From positions 159,766 to 223,765 of the forward strand of contig NZ_LMTI01000003.1 of the NCBI RefSeq assembly GCF_001510665.1: 64,000 nucleotides of DNA, given 5' to 3'. A program made the translations under genes and the position numbers. Shown one piece after another: positions 62,034 through 64,000 of this stretch (within the stretch, counting starts at the first letter, position 1; the number at the start of each line of letters is the position of its first letter). Below the pieces are notes generated by a model. The model saw only the letters and a list, made by a program, of their open reading frames with translations, was not told the DNA's origin and searched no databases. This DNA is from Bacillus sp. FJAT-27445. GTDB taxonomy: Bacteria; Bacillota; Bacilli; Bacillales; Cytobacillaceae.

Positions 62034-62960
62034 GCTCAAGGATGGTCTTTTGACCATCCTATTTGAGCGACTTTAAGAGATATCTTTTGCAAACATGTGT
62101 TCCTTTGTGTTAAAATCGATGTATAAAATTGGATTTAAACTTGATGGGACTTAGGTCGTAAATATGAGTGAATACAACACTTTAAATCATTGAAGTTTCT
62201 AGTTCAGTACCATATAATTTGGTGTTCGAAATTTAGATATATGATGTTTTATATGGAAACGTGGAATACGAATTAAGAAACATTCTACATTCTATTGCTG
62301 ATAGATATGAATATGAAATAAAAGAACTGGAGATAATGCCGAACCATATCCATATGTTTGTCTCAACGAAACCAACTGTGTCTGCCACGGACGTTGTCCG
62401 AACATTTAAAAGTATTTCAGCTATTATGTTGTTTAAGCAATTTCCAAATTTAAAGAAATTTTATTCTCGTTGTGGTGTTTTATATCGCAAGGGGTATTTT
62501 GCCAGTACAGTTGGCACAGTAAGTGCAGCAACGGTGAAACGGTATATACAAGAGCAAAAGACCAAAACTTTATAGAAAGGAGTATGTTTATATTCATCTT
62601 TTTTACTCTATTGTTCAGATGATGAAGGACAAAAGCCCGACCCAGAACGGTGTCAAATTGAATTTGAAAACTTTCACCTATTACATGATCGATGTATTCA
62701 ACAAATTAAAAACAACCATAAGATTGTCTTAAATAGCGGCATTAAAATCTCTTAAAACATATCTGGGGGTATGACTTAGCCTCCATTTTCGAAAGAAAAG
62801 AAAACAAACGCTAATGTGGTCATCGGACTGCTTGTTTGTTGGTTCTCACCCCTATAGCTAGTGCGTAACGCCGACGGGAGCTTGACTCCATGTACGCTTG
62901 CGAGAAACTATATGTGAGAACCCACGGGGCTCGCCCCGTGGAGTAAGTCAGAATAGGCAA
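62034..62960 (+). mobile_element. Decayed IS200/IS605-type element
   Basis: Left side hairpin GGATGGTC/GACCATCC within GCTCAA/TTGAGC (62034-62068); a frameshifted tnpA (62164-62575); then about 180 bases of unrecognised sequence with a short open frame ending at 62755; then a structured right end in which GGTTCTCAC (62841-62849) pairs with GTGAGAACC (62914-62922), followed by CCACGGGGC/GCCCCGTGG (62922-62941). The right end resembles IS605-type ends and TnpB guide-RNA scaffolds. No intact tnpB is visible. Boundaries are approximate. Confidence 0.6.
62164..62575 (+). pseudogene. tnpA: IS200/IS605 TnpA transposase, double frameshift
   Basis: Y1 HUH single-strand transposase remnant. It begins ATG AGT GAA TAC AAC ACT (MSEYNTLNH), loses frame after CAT (one base missing), continues as KFLVQYHIIWCSKFRY in another frame, then an extra AT in AGATATATGATG shifts frame again into DVLYGNVEYELRNIL and the intact C-terminal part with HUH motif MPNHIHMFVS and the downstream YFASTVGTVSAATVKRYIQ helix. 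The product would be non-functional unless frameshifting occurs. Confidence 0.82.
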
Positions 62961-62987
62961 CAGACTAAATGCGATGGAGGCATATAG

Positions 62988-63827
62988 ATGGATCAGGCTC
63001 TCTCGTTGCTTCGCCAGGAACAATGGCGGCTGATCGACCAATCGACAACTGGCATTCTCATGCCTGCTATACAATCATTCGCTATTGATGATACGCTTTG
63101 CGCCTCTGTCGGAGCGCATCTTGCCCCTGCGACCGCTCGTACCTGGGTACACCGTGATACAGTGGTCCTTGGCATACAGGATACGAAGCTGCCCCATCTA
63201 GGCGAAGGGCTTGAATTTCTCCACAGCAAGGGATATACCCCGATTGTCCGGAATTCAGGCGGGCTTGCGGTAGTACTTGACGAAGGCGTCCTCAATATTT
63301 CTCTGATTTTTCCGGAAAAGGAAAAGGGTATCGATATCAACCGCGGTTACGATGCGATGTGGATGCTAATCCGGCGGATGTTCGCGGACTTTGGCAAACA
63401 GATCGAAGCTAGGGAAATCGTTGGTTCCTACTGCCCCGGCAGCTATGACCTGAGTATCGGAGGCAAAAAATTTGCCGGAATCTCGCAGCGCAGGTTGAGG
63501 AAAGGGGTTGCTGTCCAAATTTACCTCAGCGTAGAATACAGTGGCGGCAAGCGGGCCGAGCTTATAAGGGAATTTTATTCCCGTACGTTAAAAGGTGAAA
63601 GTACAAAGACCGTTTACCCGGAGATACGGCCGGATGTAATGGGAAGCCTGTCGGAGCTCCTAGAAACCCCGCTTACTGTACAGGATGTAATGCTAAGGCT
63701 TATGCTCGAGCTGAAGAAAAACAGCGGCCTCATCTTTTCAGGGCAACTGACTCCCTATGAACAAGAGCTTTTGCCAGGCTACCTCTCAAGAATAGCTGAA
63801 CGAAATGCGCCATTAACAAAGCCGTAA
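62988..63827 (+). CDS. lipL: Octanoyl-[GcvH]:protein N-octanoyltransferase
   Basis: A 279-residue amidotransferase that moves octanoyl from GcvH to E2 subunits in lipoic acid assembly. Matches B. subtilis LipL/Ywf[58 protein letters not shown] with catalytic Cys149, and [28 protein letters not shown] precedes the ATG. In B. subtilis it directly follows pta; here a ZIP transporter and an IS remnant lie between. Confidence 0.93.
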   Translation: MDQALSLLRQEQWRLIDQSTTGILMPAIQSFAIDDTLCASVGAHLAPATARTWVHRDTVVLGIQDTKLPHLGEGLEFLHSKGYTPIVRNSGGLAVVLDEGVLNISLIFPEKEKGIDINRGYDAMWMLIRRMFADFGKQIEAREIVGSYCPGSYDLSIGGKKFAGISQRRLRKGVAVQIYLSVEYSGGKRAELIREFYSRTLKGESTKTVYPEIRPDVMGSLSELLETPLTVQDVMLRLMLELKKNSGLIFSGQLTPYEQELLPGYLSRIAERNAPLTKP

Positions 63828-63848
63828 ACCCAAAAAGGTCTACGGCTT
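63819..63848. terminator. Possible hairpin at the end of lipL
   Basis: Stem AAGCCGTA/TACGGCTT overlapping the lipL stop; no T run on the plus strand, so terminator function is uncertain. Confidence 0.4.
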
Positions 63849-63924
63849 GAAGAATGTATTGCCATTCTCTCCAGTAAGGCTATTCTATCTATTTTCCGGT
63901 GATTCCACAGTTTTAGCCCAAAAA

Positions 63925-64000
63925 TTATTCGGCTATTTTTTCAAGGTTGCCGTTTCGGTCCATCTTGAATTTCGTGGCAGGACGCTCTTCTTCTTCAAAA
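63925..64000 (-). CDS. 3' end of a minus-strand gene (partial)
   Basis: The last 24 codons of a gene entering from beyond the window: FEEEERPATKFKMDRNGNLE followed by KIAE and a TAA. Acidic then basic, with no membrane segment. Too short for a confident family; the syntenic position suggests a ywf-region neighbour. Confidence 0.5.
   Translation of the reverse strand, partial: FEEEERPATKFKMDRNGNLEKIAE

Noticed and set aside
62590-62755. Open frame (ending NSGIKIS) between tnpA remnant and right end as a tnpB fragment
   Set aside because: It contains none of the TnpB RuvC or zinc-finger motifs; left unassigned.
1-64000. tRNA or rRNA genes
   Set aside because: No cloverleaf-type T-loop sequences with matching acceptor stems and no rRNA segments were recognised in either strand.

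Overview
This looks like a chromosomal segment of an endospore-forming Bacillaceae (Firmicutes), close to Bacillus sensu lato. Supporting signs: moderate-to-low GC; strong AGGAGG-type ribosome binding sites with some TTG and GTG starts; a gerQ spore coat gene and a small spore-protein-like gene; bacillithiol genes (bshB2 with a yojF-like partner); and B. subtilis-like local gene order (ung-ywdI-ywdK-gerQ, then hemQ-pta-...-lipL). Unusually for the group it encodes a selenocysteine-containing formate dehydrogenase. The genus cannot be fixed from the sequence alone.

Layout. 1-2.4 kb: end of a CUT1 sugar ABC transporter (two permeases) and a LacI-type regulator. 2.6-4.7 kb: NatAB/YhaQP-like ABC exporter. 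4.75-6 kb: peptidase T. 6.2-10.9 kb: branched-chain amino acid importer livKHMGF. 11.2-12.5 kb: niacin transporter niaP with a NiaR-like palindrome. 12.9-15.1 kb: polar amino acid ABC importer. 15.3-17.1 kb: B12-binding radical SAM protein with a Rex/Fnr-like palindrome upstream. 17.3-25.6 kb: a NarL/DegS-type two-component system followed by two paralogous secreted subtilases; the three transcription units share one promoter architecture. 25.8-36.3 kb: a small putative metallopeptidase, a YbaK deacylase, a very long Ig-like repeat protein, an HD hydrolase, a dual P-loop ATPase next to a Gly-rich repeat protein, two small membrane proteins, a 47-codon spore-type gene, a GNAT, an AlkD-type protein and a PQQ-type sugar dehydrogenase lipoprotein. 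36.4-38.8 kb: ABC-2 exporter plus TetR with paired operators. 39-42 kb: SRPBCC protein, a tandem hairpin-repeat array, bshB2, yojF, pdxK. 42.6-54.7 kb: the formate dehydrogenase and molybdenum cofactor island. 54.7-64 kb: repeat elements, a YflT stress protein, the ung-ywd-gerQ and hemQ-pta-lipL housekeeping block, a ZIP transporter and a decayed IS200/IS605 element.

How the genes work together. The formate dehydrogenase island is a self-contained respiratory module: fdhD and fdhE (maturation), fdhA (Tat-exported catalytic subunit; in-frame UGA at codon 191 with a textbook bacterial SECIS hairpin), fdhB (four-cluster ferredoxin subunit), fdhC (membrane cytochrome b), then mobA, moeA, a moeA-PBP fusion, moaE, moaD and moeB for the cofactor. 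moaA, moaC and the Sec machinery (selA, selB, selC, selD) must lie elsewhere. The clearest previously undescribed-looking system is the two-component/subtilase locus. Promoters of the kinase and of both proteases carry a TAGTAC box, a GAATAG element and a GATAAT/AATAAT -10, with the box-to-element spacing either identical (29 bp) or exactly 10 bp shorter. This suggests an autoregulated local regulon controlling secreted proteolysis. A 52-bp-period hairpin repeat occurs beside this locus and again at 39.5 kb.
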